From: Parvibaculum sp.
Lineage (GTDB): Bacteria; Pseudomonadota; Alphaproteobacteria; Parvibaculales; Parvibaculaceae
Reading direction: 5' to 3'
Assembly: GCA_002694985.1 (NCBI GenBank)
Contig: NZNS01000010.1
Coordinates: forward strand, 643,392-707,391
Length of the DNA stretch: 64,000 nucleotides
The notes beneath the pieces are model-generated. The model was not told where the DNA came from. It searched no databases and saw nothing but the letters and a program-made list of their open reading frames with translations. Each line of letters opens with the position of its first letter. Positions within the stretch are counted from its first letter, which is position 1. Below are positions 26,137 through 35,443 of this stretch, piece after piece. The translations under genes were made by a program, and so were the position numbers.

Positions 26137-27294
26137 TCAATACAGATACATCGGCATGCCGAGTACCTTCGCCACGCGCGGGCGATAGGTCTCTACATCG
26201 TAGAAGGCACTGACATCGACGCGCTTGCGGCCGGTGACGCATGTGTCGGCGGGCACGGTTGTATAGTTGCCGTCGCGCACCGCCGTCATGAAGCCGGTTC
26301 GCCCTTTGGCAATTTCCTGCACGGCCAGTGTGCCGAACCCCTTGGCAACCATCTGGTCGAGCGAGTCCGGCGCGCCCGCGCGCATGAGATAGCCGAGCGA
26401 TTGCGTGATCGTGTTGACGCCGGTGAGCCGTGTCAGCTCCTCACCGATCATTTCGCCAATGCCGCCGAGACGCTTGCGGCCGGATTCATCCGTCTGCTCA
26501 TGCGTCAGCACCCTGCCGCCCTCCATTTTCGCGCCTTCGGACACGACGATCATCGCGTAGCGCGCGGGATTTTCGAGCCGGTCGGCGGCGGCGAGTTTGG
26601 CGAGCTTCTCCACGTCGAAAGGCACTTCGGCGATCACGGCGCGGTCCACGTCAGCGAGATAGCTCGCGATCAGCGCCGTCTCGCCCGAGTGCCGTCCGAA
26701 AAGCTCCACCACCGCAATGCGTTCATGGCTGCCCGTCGAGGTGCGCAGCGCGTTGATGTAATCGACGGAGCGCGTCACTGCCGTCGAAAAGCCGATGCAG
26801 TAATCGGTTCCGAAGACATCATTGTCCATCGTCTTGGGGATCGACACGACCTTGACCGCGCCGTGACGATGCAGATGCGCGCTATAGGACAGCGTGCCAT
26901 CACCGCCGATCGTCAGCATCACGTCGATGCCGAGATGATTCAGCACACGCTCCACATGCGGCGTGCAATCCACCGTGCCATCGGAGGCGGGCGTGAAGCG
27001 TCCTTTGAGAAAATCGGGAAGCTGTTCTTCCTTCATCGCTTTCGGATTCACGCGCGATGTATGCAGCACCGTGCCGCCCTTGCGGTCGATGGTGCGCACG
27101 GCCTCATGGTCGAGGCGCATCAGGTGTTCCTCGCCCGCTTCCGGGTTGTCGGGATCGAAATGAAGCGGCCCTGCCCAGCCGCGCCGGAAGCCGAGCACTT
27201 CCCATCCATGCTCGATGGCGCGTCGCGTCACCGCCTTGATGCAAGGGTTGAGGCCCGGCACATCGCCGCCGCCGGTGAGGATTCCGATACGCAT
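26137..27294 (-). CDS. 6-phosphofructokinase (G104/K124 mixed-type, probably ATP-dependent)
   Basis: This 385-residue PFK-A-superfamily enzyme has ILTGGGDVPGLN at the N-terminus, TIGGDGTLS (about residues 128-136), IPKTMDND (about 152-159, catalytic Asp157) and GRHSGETAL. Gly133 aligns with E. coli Gly104, the residue that admits ATP, where PPi enzymes have Asp. Lys154 aligns with position 124, which is Gly in classic ATP enzymes and Lys in PPi enzymes. This G/K combination is known from trypanosomatid and plant ATP-PFKs. It phosphorylates fructose 6-phosphate. A PhoB-like module lies about 260 bp upstream on the same strand. Confidence 0.88.
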   Translation of the reverse strand: MRIGILTGGGDVPGLNPCIKAVTRRAIEHGWEVLGFRRGWAGPLHFDPDNPEAGEEHLMRLDHEAVRTIDRKGGTVLHTSRVNPKAMKEEQLPDFLKGRFTPASDGTVDCTPHVERVLNHLGIDVMLTIGGDGTLSYSAHLHRHGAVKVVSIPKTMDNDVFGTDYCIGFSTAVTRSVDYINALRTSTGSHERIAVVELFGRHSGETALIASYLADVDRAVIAEVPFDVEKLAKLAAADRLENPARYAMIVVSEGAKMEGGRVLTHEQTDESGRKRLGGIGEMIGEELTRLTGVNTITQSLGYLMRAGAPDSLDQMVAKGFGTLAVQEIAKGRTGFMTAVRDGNYTTVPADTCVTGRKRVDVSAFYDVETYRPRVAKVLGMPMYLY

Positions 27295-27532
27295 TCAGCA
27301 CTCCGCTTCCTGTTCGTCTGCCCCCACCTTAACAGCTAGGGACGAGCGAGACGAAGACAAGCGGGCCTCTCCTCAAGCCGCGGCAAAACCGGGGATTACC
27401 TGTTTTTACGCCGAAACCGGGGACAAGTTCCTCGAAGACGGCAAACGCCCCTTTCGCGTAGACGAAGAAAGCACCCTTCCCGTCTCCCCGGCAGGTGCGC
27501 ACCGCGTCACCCGCATCCGCTCATCGATAAGG

Positions 27533-27551
27533 GGCCGGGGATATCCCGGCC
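27533..27551 (-). other. GC hairpin directly following the Pho-like repeats
   Basis: GGCCGGG and CCCGGCC arms (7 bp) enclose a 5-nt loop. On the minus strand the hairpin begins immediately after the third 11-bp repeat, the same arrangement as at 47665-47688. No T-run follows, so it does not look like a terminator. Confidence 0.5.
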
Positions 27552-27584
27552 ATTTGTGACGTTTTCATTACGTTTCGATGACAG
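27552..27584 (-). promoter_or_regulatory. Pho-box-like triple 11-bp direct repeat, copy 1
   Basis: On the minus strand, read 5' to 3', three head-to-tail 11-mers occur: CTGTCATCGAA, ACGTAATGAAA and ACGTCACAAAT. PhoB boxes are tandem 11-bp units of TGTCA-type heptamer plus AT-rich spacer, and the first unit matches that well. A GGGGATAAA block lies 28 bp upstream. The site is about 260 bp upstream of the phosphofructokinase ATG and starts 42 bp after the stop of the aldolase-like gene. PhoB control is inference. Confidence 0.5.
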
Positions 27585-27626
27585 TCGGGCATTTTCGAGG
27601 CCTTTTATCCCCGGATCGCCCGCCGA

Positions 27627-28772
27627 TCAGGCGCTTTTACCGCGTGCCTCGATCGGCCAGATATCGACCAGCCGGTCCTCCTTCACGACGTAATAATTGT
27701 CATAGAGATTGACCGTCGGATCGCAATGTGGCGTCACAGCCGTCAGTACACTGCCTAATGGCAGACGCGCGCCATCGGGCAGCAGGATACCGCCCTGTTC
27801 GTCGCCGAAAAAGAAGAAGCTCGCTCCTTCCGGCGCACCGGAGAAAAGAACGGGCGGTTCCGCGTCGGTCGAAAAGGACTTGAAGCCCGCATCGGTCGTT
27901 GCGAGGTTTTTCGTATTGTTCGACACAACCGACATCTGCACGAAGAGTGACGTCTCGAAGGGAAAGCTCGCGCCGTTGCCGAGCGCAACATCATTATATT
28001 GCTTGTCCATGAAGATGTAGGAGCCACCTTGCAGCTCGGTCAGCACCTTCGCTTCGGGATCGATATTGTAGCTACCCGTGCCGCCACCGGAAACGATATC
28101 GCAGCACATACCTTTTGCTTTCAGGATGTCGCGCTGTTCGCCGAGCACCTTCATCGCGGCAAGCGACTTCTCGCGCCGTTCCGCGAAATCATGAATATGC
28201 ATCAGGTGTCCGGCATAGGCCTGCAACCCGCGCAGTTCGAGAAACTCCGCTGCGTCGATCAGTTCCGCAAGCTCCGTCGCGTCCTCGCCGGGGCGGATGC
28301 CCGTGCGGTGCAGGCCCACATCGAGATCAATCAAGACCTTCAGTGTGCGTCCTGCTTCCGAGGTTGCGGCAGCGAGCGTCCGGACATTTTCCGGGTTATC
28401 GATGACAACCATAAGCTCCGGGACTCTCGTATTAAGCGCCATCAACCGCTCGATGCCCTGCGCCGTCACGACGGGCGATGTAATCAGGATACTTTCAATG
28501 CCGCCTTCGGCCATCGCTTCCGCTTCACCAAGCTTGGCACAGCAGACGCCAAGCGCCCCGGCGGCAATCTGCGCTTTCGCGATGGTAACGGACTTGTGCG
28601 TTTTCGCATGCGGTCGTATGCCGAGACCGTTCACCTTGCAGTGTTCGGCCATGCGCGCCACGTTGCGCTCGAAGGCGTCGAGATCGAGTATCAGCGCCGG
28701 GGTCGGGATCGCGGCCCTCGACCCGGGCAATCCGATTGCCGCCTTCGCTGCTTTTACCGCTTCCGCCGTCAT
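27627..28772 (-). CDS. D-threonine aldolase / 3-hydroxy-D-aspartate aldolase family PLP enzyme
   Basis: This 381-residue alanine-racemase-fold enzyme has TPALILDLDAFERNV near the N-terminus, PLP-Lys region RPHAKTHKS (about residues 52-60), VSGGGTGSYNID (phosphate cup), and the metal motif HCDPTVNLYD with WPIEARGK at the C-terminus. The family cleaves D-threonine or hydroxyaspartate to glycine or glyoxylate-derived amino acids plus aldehyde using PLP and Mn2+. ATG 28772 has a GGGGGAG site directly upstream; ATG 28787 lacks one. The divergent TetR regulator at 28933 may control it. Confidence 0.87.
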   Translation of the reverse strand: MTAEAVKAAKAAIGLPGSRAAIPTPALILDLDAFERNVARMAEHCKVNGLGIRPHAKTHKSVTIAKAQIAAGALGVCCAKLGEAEAMAEGGIESILITSPVVTAQGIERLMALNTRVPELMVVIDNPENVRTLAAATSEAGRTLKVLIDLDVGLHRTGIRPGEDATELAELIDAAEFLELRGLQAYAGHLMHIHDFAERREKSLAAMKVLGEQRDILKAKGMCCDIVSGGGTGSYNIDPEAKVLTELQGGSYIFMDKQYNDVALGNGASFPFETSLFVQMSVVSNNTKNLATTDAGFKSFSTDAEPPVLFSGAPEGASFFFFGDEQGGILLPDGARLPLGSVLTAVTPHCDPTVNLYDNYYVVKEDRLVDIWPIEARGKSA

Positions 28773-28814
28773 GGCTCCCCCGATCAAAATTCATGCGGAC
28801 GCATCCTACATTCA

Positions 28815-28829
28815 TGTGCAGTATGCACA
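28815..28829. promoter_or_regulatory. Candidate operator palindrome between aldolase-like and TetR genes
   Basis: TGTGCA and TGCACA form a perfect 6-bp inverted repeat around a 3-bp GTA centre. It lies 43 bp upstream of the aldolase-like ATG and about 100 bp before the tetR ATG in the 160-bp divergent region. The size and location suit a TetR dimer, but specificity cannot be proven from one site. Confidence 0.4.
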
Positions 28830-28932
28830 AATGCCGTGGCATGACGTTTTTGCATGGCTTGAGAACCGGCGTGGCAAAAGTGCTAGACTGCGCTTTGCAA
28901 CATTGAATGCCAGAAGCGATACGAATAGAGAG

Positions 28933-29547
28933 ATGTCAAAAGCACAAGGCAGTGCCGCCCTTCAGAAGACGGCCGGAACAGCGGACAAGCGCGAGGTGAT
29001 CCTCACTTCCGCGCTCGATCTCTTCCGTCATTACGGCTATCGCCGCACCTCGATGGAAGACATCGCGCGCGCCGCCGCCGTCGCCAAGGGTACGCTCTAT
29101 CTCTACTTCAAGAGCAAAGATGAGCTTTTCGAGGCCATCTGCCGTTCGCTCGCAGAGCAGGTCGGGGAAGGCGTGACGAGCGCCGAGGCGCTCGACCTTC
29201 CGCTGGAAGCGAAGCTCAACGCACTCATGGAAGCGAAGCTCGGCTTCGTCTATCGCTGGATATTGTCGAGCCCCCATGCGGCCGAACTTGTCGATAGCGG
29301 TTCACGCTTTTCCAAAGATGTCTTTGGCGAGGTTCACGACCGGTTTCATGGTGCCGTGAGACGCCTTGTTCGAGAGGGTATCGAGACGGGCGAACTCGAT
29401 CCCGCTTCCCTTGGCCTTACGGATGACGCTGCTGCGGACGCTCTCATAGCGGCGGCTTGCGGGGCGGAAAAGGCGCCTGACGAGGAAACCTTCCGTACAC
29501 AGCTCACCGCCATCATCCGCATGACCTTGCGCGGCCTGCGCGCCTAG
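28933..29547 (+). CDS. TetR/AcrR family transcriptional regulator
   Basis: This 204-residue regulator has an N-terminal helix-turn-helix domain (about residues 20-65) with ILTSALDLFRHYGYRRTSMEDIA and AVAKGTLYLYFKSKDELFEA, the TetR consensus. The all-alpha C-terminal ligand domain shows no recognisable ligand type. It is divergent from the D-threonine-aldolase-like gene and likely autoregulates through the intervening palindrome. The ATG at 28933 is preceded by AGAGAG. The stop overlaps the aat stop by 4 bp, tail to tail. Confidence 0.9.
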   Translation: MSKAQGSAALQKTAGTADKREVILTSALDLFRHYGYRRTSMEDIARAAAVAKGTLYLYFKSKDELFEAICRSLAEQVGEGVTSAEALDLPLEAKLNALMEAKLGFVYRWILSSPHAAELVDSGSRFSKDVFGEVHDRFHGAVRRLVREGIETGELDPASLGLTDDAAADALIAAACGAEKAPDEETFRTQLTAIIRMTLRGLRA

Positions 29548-30410
29548 GCTTCGGCCTCCGGCTTCCATCCCGCCACGTCAAGTTCCGGGTCGACCTCCCA
29601 GCGGCCGGGCGGACGTCCGTCATTCTCATGCTCGCGTACAATCCGGTCGAATTCCGTTCGGGAAATCTCGCGCATACCGAGGGCGGCAAGGTGTCCCGTC
29701 ATGTCCTTTCCGTCATTGAGCTTGTAACCCCAATGCTGCAAGTGACGGTTCAACGTAACGAAAGCGATCTTCGAGGTGTCACGCTTGCCTGCGAATTGCG
29801 ATTCCGTGAAGAAGACACCCCCGCAGGCCACGCCATAAAGGCCTCCCGCGAGCACACCTTCATCGTCCCAGACCTCTACTGAATGCGCATGTCCCATCTT
29901 ATGGAGCTTCGCATAGGCCTCCATGAAACGAGGACTGATCCAGGTCAGCGCATAGCGTCCTGCACGCGGCTCCGCGCAGCCGCGCATCACTTCGCGAAAA
30001 GCCGTGTCAAAGGTTACGCGGTATTTGCCTTGCCGGAGGAGACGCCGGAGATTCTTCTCGATGCGGCTTTCCTCGAGAAAGAGAACCGCGCGCCTTGAGG
30101 GCGCCCACCATTTTACAGGCCCCACATGACACCACGGAAAAATGGAGCGCCGATATGCGGCCATCAGCCGTTCGGGCGTCATGGGCCCTCCGATATCGAC
30201 AAGCCCGTCCGGGATTGCGAGAGCCTCTTCGGGCTCTCTCAGGAATTGCGTGCGAGGTACTCGGCTAAACAGCCGTTCGACCTGCAGCCGCGCAAAGCCA
30301 AACGGGTGCAGCAGCCGCGATGGCCGGGCCGCATAGGCAAGCGCCATTGCAAGATGGCGTGCGTCATTCGCCACCCGTCTGTCATGCTTGATATCAGCTG
30401 AGAGGGCCAT
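29544..30410 (-). CDS. aat: Leucyl/phenylalanyl-tRNA-protein transferase
   Basis: This 288-residue Aat attaches Leu or Phe to N-terminal Arg/Lys of proteins (N-end rule). Motifs include RRSIFPWCHVGPVKWWAPSRR, AYAKLHKMGHAHSVEVWDD and GGLYGVACGGVFFTESQF, the acyltransferase core. It is longer than E. coli Aat (234): about 70 extra N-terminal residues precede the GPM start of the core, and about 40 C-terminal residues are Pro/Asp-rich. Both extensions occur in a distinct alphaproteobacterial subgroup as far as I recall. Confidence 0.88.
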   Translation of the reverse strand: MALSADIKHDRRVANDARHLAMALAYAARPSRLLHPFGFARLQVERLFSRVPRTQFLREPEEALAIPDGLVDIGGPMTPERLMAAYRRSIFPWCHVGPVKWWAPSRRAVLFLEESRIEKNLRRLLRQGKYRVTFDTAFREVMRGCAEPRAGRYALTWISPRFMEAYAKLHKMGHAHSVEVWDDEGVLAGGLYGVACGGVFFTESQFAGKRDTSKIAFVTLNRHLQHWGYKLNDGKDMTGHLAALGMREISRTEFDRIVREHENDGRPPGRWEVDPELDVAGWKPEAEA

Positions 30411-30484
30411 CGGAGGCTCTTGGTCTTCATCTTGCTTGGGAGAGAACGGATCGTTCCGTGAGTGTCACAATGGGGGACTAAGAA

Positions 30485-31219
30485 ATGGTTGAGCTTACGA
30501 CTGGTCGGGCGCTTCCATCTCCGGAAAAAGAGGTTTTCTGCCTGGATCCGTGGCGCATATCAGCTTGGCTCTGGGTGGCTTCGCTGTCGGTCGTCTTTCT
30601 CGGGCTGTTTCGGGAATGGTATGTAACGGCATTCGGATTCGAGACGGTCGCGAAAGATCTACGGCATCTCGCATTCAACGCGGAATATTGCTTGCCCGCC
30701 TGGTACAGCTCGCTGATGCTTTTCTTTTCCGCCGCCCTCCTGACCCTCACCGCCCTTTCGGCGGAGAGACATGGCGAGCGCCACCTTCTCCATTGGGCCT
30801 TGCTTGCGGCTATTTTTGTTGGCTTGTCGGTCGACGAAGCAACAGGGGTCCATGAAGTTCTGATCGAACCGCTGCGCAGCGGGCTCGCGCTCGACGGCTT
30901 CCTGCATTTCGGCTGGGTGATCCCGGGCGCGATCGTGGTGGCACTGATCGGGCTCTTTTATCTTCCTTTCCTCCTCGCTCTTCCCTCTCGGACACGCCTC
31001 ATGTTCTTTGGGGCCGGCCTTCTCTATGTAGGCGGCGCCCTCGGCATGGAAGTCGTCGGCGGAAAGCTCCTCACTCTCTATGGCGAGGAAAGCTTCCCCT
31101 ACCAGCTTGCCTATTGCATCGAAGAGATCATGGAAATTCTCGGCGCGACGCTTTTTGCGACGAGCCTTCTGGGGCATCTCAAGCGCCGATTTGGGGGTGC
31201 CGTTCTCGTTCTCTCCTGA
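30485..31219 (+). CDS. Hypothetical polytopic membrane protein
   Basis: This 244-residue protein has six predicted hydrophobic helices, near residues 26-44, 76-94, 103-118, 140-162, 170-190 and 210-232. A conserved-looking acidic motif LSVDEATGVHE lies after helix 3, and YCIEEIMEILGA near the end. I do not recognise the family. The VDEATGxHE type motif occurs in uncharacterised bacterial membrane proteins and could bind metal or heme. It stands alone upstream of the groES promoter, which begins only 20 bp after its stop. Confidence 0.75.
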   Translation: MVELTTGRALPSPEKEVFCLDPWRISAWLWVASLSVVFLGLFREWYVTAFGFETVAKDLRHLAFNAEYCLPAWYSSLMLFFSAALLTLTALSAERHGERHLLHWALLAAIFVGLSVDEATGVHEVLIEPLRSGLALDGFLHFGWVIPGAIVVALIGLFYLPFLLALPSRTRLMFFGAGLLYVGGALGMEVVGGKLLTLYGEESFPYQLAYCIEEIMEILGATLFATSLLGHLKRRFGGAVLVLS

Positions 31220-31239
31220 TCTTTACGATCTGCCGGTGC

Positions 31240-31268
31240 TTGACAGTCAGACCTGCAACACCTATCTC
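31240..31268 (+). promoter_or_regulatory. Sigma-70-type promoter of groESL
   Basis: TTGACA at 31240-31245 and TATCTC at 31263-31268 are separated by 17 bp, an ideal spacing. The start would fall at about 31275, directly in front of the CIRCE operator, and the groES ATG is about 95 bp further on. Confidence 0.75.
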
Positions 31269-31279
31269 TCGCGAAGGTA

Positions 31280-31306
31280 TTGGCACTCGCTCTATATGAG
31301 TGCTAA
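31280..31306. promoter_or_regulatory. CIRCE operator (HrcA binding site)
   Basis: TTGGCACTC - 9 nt - GAGTGCTAA matches the CIRCE consensus TTAGCACTC-N9-GAGTGCTAA with one mismatch in the left arm. HrcA binds CIRCE and represses groESL until heat shock. Its position at the transcription start region of groES is the standard arrangement. Confidence 0.93.
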
Positions 31307-31368
31307 CAGCCTCGAAATTCTCAATAAATTTCCGCAACTTAGCGGTTGGGACATAGGAGAAGCCAGAG

Positions 31369-31684
31369 ATGAAGTTCCGTCCTCTGCATGACCGCGTCGT
31401 AGTGCGCCGGGTCGAGGAAGAAGCCAAGACCGCCGGCGGCATTATCATTCCGGACACGGCTCAGGAAAAGCCCTCACAGGGCGAAGTCATTGCGGTGGGC
31501 CCGGGCGCCCGTGGCGATGATGGCAAGGTTATCGCGCCGGACGTCAAGACAGGCGACCGCGTGATCTTCGGCAAATGGTCCGGCACCGAGGTCAAGATCG
31601 ACGGCGAGGACCTGCTGATCATGAAAGAGAGCGACATCATGGGTGTGCTCGAAGGTGGTGCCAAGAAGAAGGCAGCCGCCGAAT

Positions 31685-31686
<2 letters not shown>
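31369..31686 (+). CDS. groES: Co-chaperonin GroES
   Basis: This 105-residue GroES forms the heptameric lid of GroEL. It starts [18 protein letters not shown], contains the mobile loop [19 protein letters not shown] (about residues 17-35) and ends [17 protein letters not shown], slightly longer and more basic at the tail than most (about 95-97 residues). AGGAGAAG precedes the ATG. It is controlled by the CIRCE operator upstream and forms an operon with groEL. Confidence 0.98.
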
Positions 31687-33431
<1,745 letters not shown>

Positions 33432-33460
33432 GTCCCGCTCTCTCCCGAGAAACATGCGAA

Positions 33461-33492
33461 GGGCCGGTGGAGACACCGGCCCTTTTCTTTTT
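33461..33492 (+). terminator. Intrinsic terminator of groESL
   Basis: GGGCCGGTG and CACCGGCCC form a 9-bp stem with a GAGA loop, followed by TTTTCTTTTT. It starts 30 bp after the groEL stop. Confidence 0.92.
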
Positions 33493-33496
33493 GCAG

Positions 33497-33670
33497 GTGA
33501 CGCCCGAACCCGGCGGTACCGGCAACCACCTCCTCATCATCGACACCCTCGCGAGCTTCGCCATCGACGGCGCAATGGCGCAGGAAGCCCTCGATCGTGT
33601 CGGCCTCACAACCAACAAGCAGGTGATCCCGGACGACCAGAACCCACCCGCTCATGGGAAAACTTGGTGA
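33497..33670 (+). pseudogene. Internal fragment of a serine hydroxymethyltransferase gene (glyA remnant)
   Basis: About 57 codons read VTPEPGGTGNHLLIIDT, ASFAIDGAMAQEALDRVGL and TTNKQVIPDDQNPP before a stop at 33670. This matches the region of SHMT just before its C-terminal SGIRxGTPAxTTRG motif, which is absent. Residues after NPP do not resemble SHMT. With no PLP lysine or catalytic core, it cannot be functional. It begins within a few bases of the groESL terminator, suggesting a deletion junction there. The intact glyA must lie elsewhere. Confidence 0.7.
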
Positions 33671-33707
33671 ACAGGGCCGCCGGAAGTTCCTCAGCGCGAA
33701 GAGCTTT

Positions 33708-34457
33708 TTAGCCGAGTGACAGCGACAGTCCCCGCCAGATCAGGATTGCTCCCAGCACGACGAGAATATAGCGGCTCCATTTCTTGAACTGCCCGTCATT
33801 CATCCGGTCAAGCATCATCTTGCCAAGCGTCGTGCCGAGCATGGCGAGTGGCGCGACCATCACATAAATCCACCAAGGCAGGTTTGCATCAGGTAGCAGA
33901 TGCGCCGCCAGCACGCCGAAATAGAGCAGTTTCGTCAGATGCTGCAGCATCTGTGTCACCGCCTTGGTCGCGACGATCTGATGTCTCGTCAACGGACTCT
34001 GGACAAAGAAGACATCGAGGATCGGTCCCGCAACGCCGGCGGTCAGCGTCAGCGCCGTCACCACAAAACCGCAAGCGGGCGAGACCAATGGCTTGGTGAT
34101 GTCGAGCCCCCAGCTTTTGGGGATGGAAAAGGCCACGAAAGGGATCGCCCCCAGCACCAGATAGACCGTCGGTTTTTCCGGTACGAAACTCACCAGCATG
34201 AAGAGTGCGAGCGCGGCGATCGAGCCCGTCAGATTGGTCGCGACGAGCCGCCAGACGATGTCATTGCGGTTGATGATCGCGCGGTAACCGTTCGATACCG
34301 CCTGCGTCGCGCCGTGAAGCATCATTGCCGCCCCCACCGAATAGGCGAAGGTGAGGTAGGCCATGAGGATCATGCCGCCCGCCATGCCGAAAATCCCCGA
34401 CAGGGTTGCCGTCACGAGAACCACAAGGGCGGTAACGGCAGCCAGGGAAACGGTCAT
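33708..34457 (-). CDS. Sulfite exporter TauE/SafE family membrane protein
   Basis: This 249-residue protein has about seven to eight hydrophobic helices. The N-terminal half carries LSGIFGMAGGMILMAYL (family GxxGxGGG-like motif, about residues 19-35), and a related segment TAGVAGPILDVFFVQSP follows in the second half, the internal duplication of the TauE/SafE fold. Family members export sulfoacetate, sulfite or other organic anions. ATG 34457 was preferred because homology starts there. It lies 5 bp after hisG in the same direction, so it may be read through from the his genes. Confidence 0.85.
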   Translation of the reverse strand: MTVSLAAVTALVVLVTATLSGIFGMAGGMILMAYLTFAYSVGAAMMLHGATQAVSNGYRAIINRNDIVWRLVATNLTGSIAALALFMLVSFVPEKPTVYLVLGAIPFVAFSIPKSWGLDITKPLVSPACGFVVTALTLTAGVAGPILDVFFVQSPLTRHQIVATKAVTQMLQHLTKLLYFGVLAAHLLPDANLPWWIYVMVAPLAMLGTTLGKMMLDRMNDGQFKKWSRYILVVLGAILIWRGLSLSLG

Positions 34458-34462
34458 GGAAT

Positions 34463-35443
34463 TCAGTCCTTTTTCTTGAGCCGCATCATCAGCCGCTCGC
34501 GAAGCGGGTTTTTTGCCTCGAAGACATAATCGGCGCGCGCAGCCGTCACCGTGTCCCGCCCTTTGGCATAAAGGAAGGCAACCAGATCGTAGAGCCTTGG
34601 CTCCGGGCAATGCGCGATGCACACAGGCGTTGCCGCGCCGTTGCCAAAGGGGAGCGTCACGCCGAAGCGGGCCTTGATTTCATCAAGCAGCGGCGCATCA
34701 TTTCCCTCGCTCGCGAAGCGCACTTCGACAACCTTCGACGCGCGCGCCTGCGCTGATACACGATCGAGAATTTCCCCGACAGCGGCGAGTGCCGTCTTGC
34801 TCCATTCCGCGCCCAGGCTCCCGACAAGATTTGCCTGACTTTTCAGGATGGTGCCGTCATCCAGAACCTTCAGGTTGTTAGCCGTCAGCGTCGCGCCGGT
34901 CGAGGTGATATCGACGATCACTTCTGCCGTTCCCGCCGCAGGTGCGCCTTCGGTCGCGCCGAGGCTTTCGACGATCCGGTAATCCGTCAGCCCGTGTTCG
35001 GCAAAGAAGCGCCGCGTCAGGTTGAAATATTTGGTCGCGACGCGGAGCCTGCGCTCACGCTTCGTGTGGAAAGCCAGCGCCACATCATCAAGGTCCGCCA
35101 TTGTGGCAACATCGATCCAGCTTTGCGGTACGGCAACCACGACATCCGCGTGACCGAAGCCAAGCGGCAGCAACAACTCCACATCACGTTCCGGCGTGGA
35201 GAGCTTTTCGCGAATGAGATCCTCGCCGGTGACACCGAGGTGAATGAGCCCCTGCTCGAGCTGGCCCGCGATTTCCGATGCCGAAAGGAAGGCAATCTCG
35301 ACATTGGCAATGCCGTCGAGCCGGCCGGTATAACCACGACCGCCATCCTGACGCACTTTGAGGCCTGCACGCGCAAAGAAGGCATTGGCGTTTTCCTGCA
35401 GGCGGCCTTTCGAGGGAAGGCCGATAACAAGTTTGTCGCTCAT
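34463..35443 (-). CDS. hisG: ATP phosphoribosyltransferase, catalytic subunit HisG
   Basis: This 326-residue HisG carries out the first step of histidine biosynthesis, joining ATP and PRPP. It has LVIGLPSKGRLQENA at the start, FLSASEIAGQLEQGLIHLGVTGEDL, and the PRPP loop VDITSTGATLTANNLKVL. An extended C-terminus (~75 residues beyond the short-form core) is typical of alphaproteobacterial HisG working with HisZ, as found in the same operon. The start overlaps hisZ by 4 bp. Confidence 0.92.
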   Translation of the reverse strand: MSDKLVIGLPSKGRLQENANAFFARAGLKVRQDGGRGYTGRLDGIANVEIAFLSASEIAGQLEQGLIHLGVTGEDLIREKLSTPERDVELLLPLGFGHADVVVAVPQSWIDVATMADLDDVALAFHTKRERRLRVATKYFNLTRRFFAEHGLTDYRIVESLGATEGAPAAGTAEVIVDITSTGATLTANNLKVLDDGTILKSQANLVGSLGAEWSKTALAAVGEILDRVSAQARASKVVEVRFASEGNDAPLLDEIKARFGVTLPFGNGAATPVCIAHCPEPRLYDLVAFLYAKGRDTVTAARADYVFEAKNPLRERLMMRLKKKD

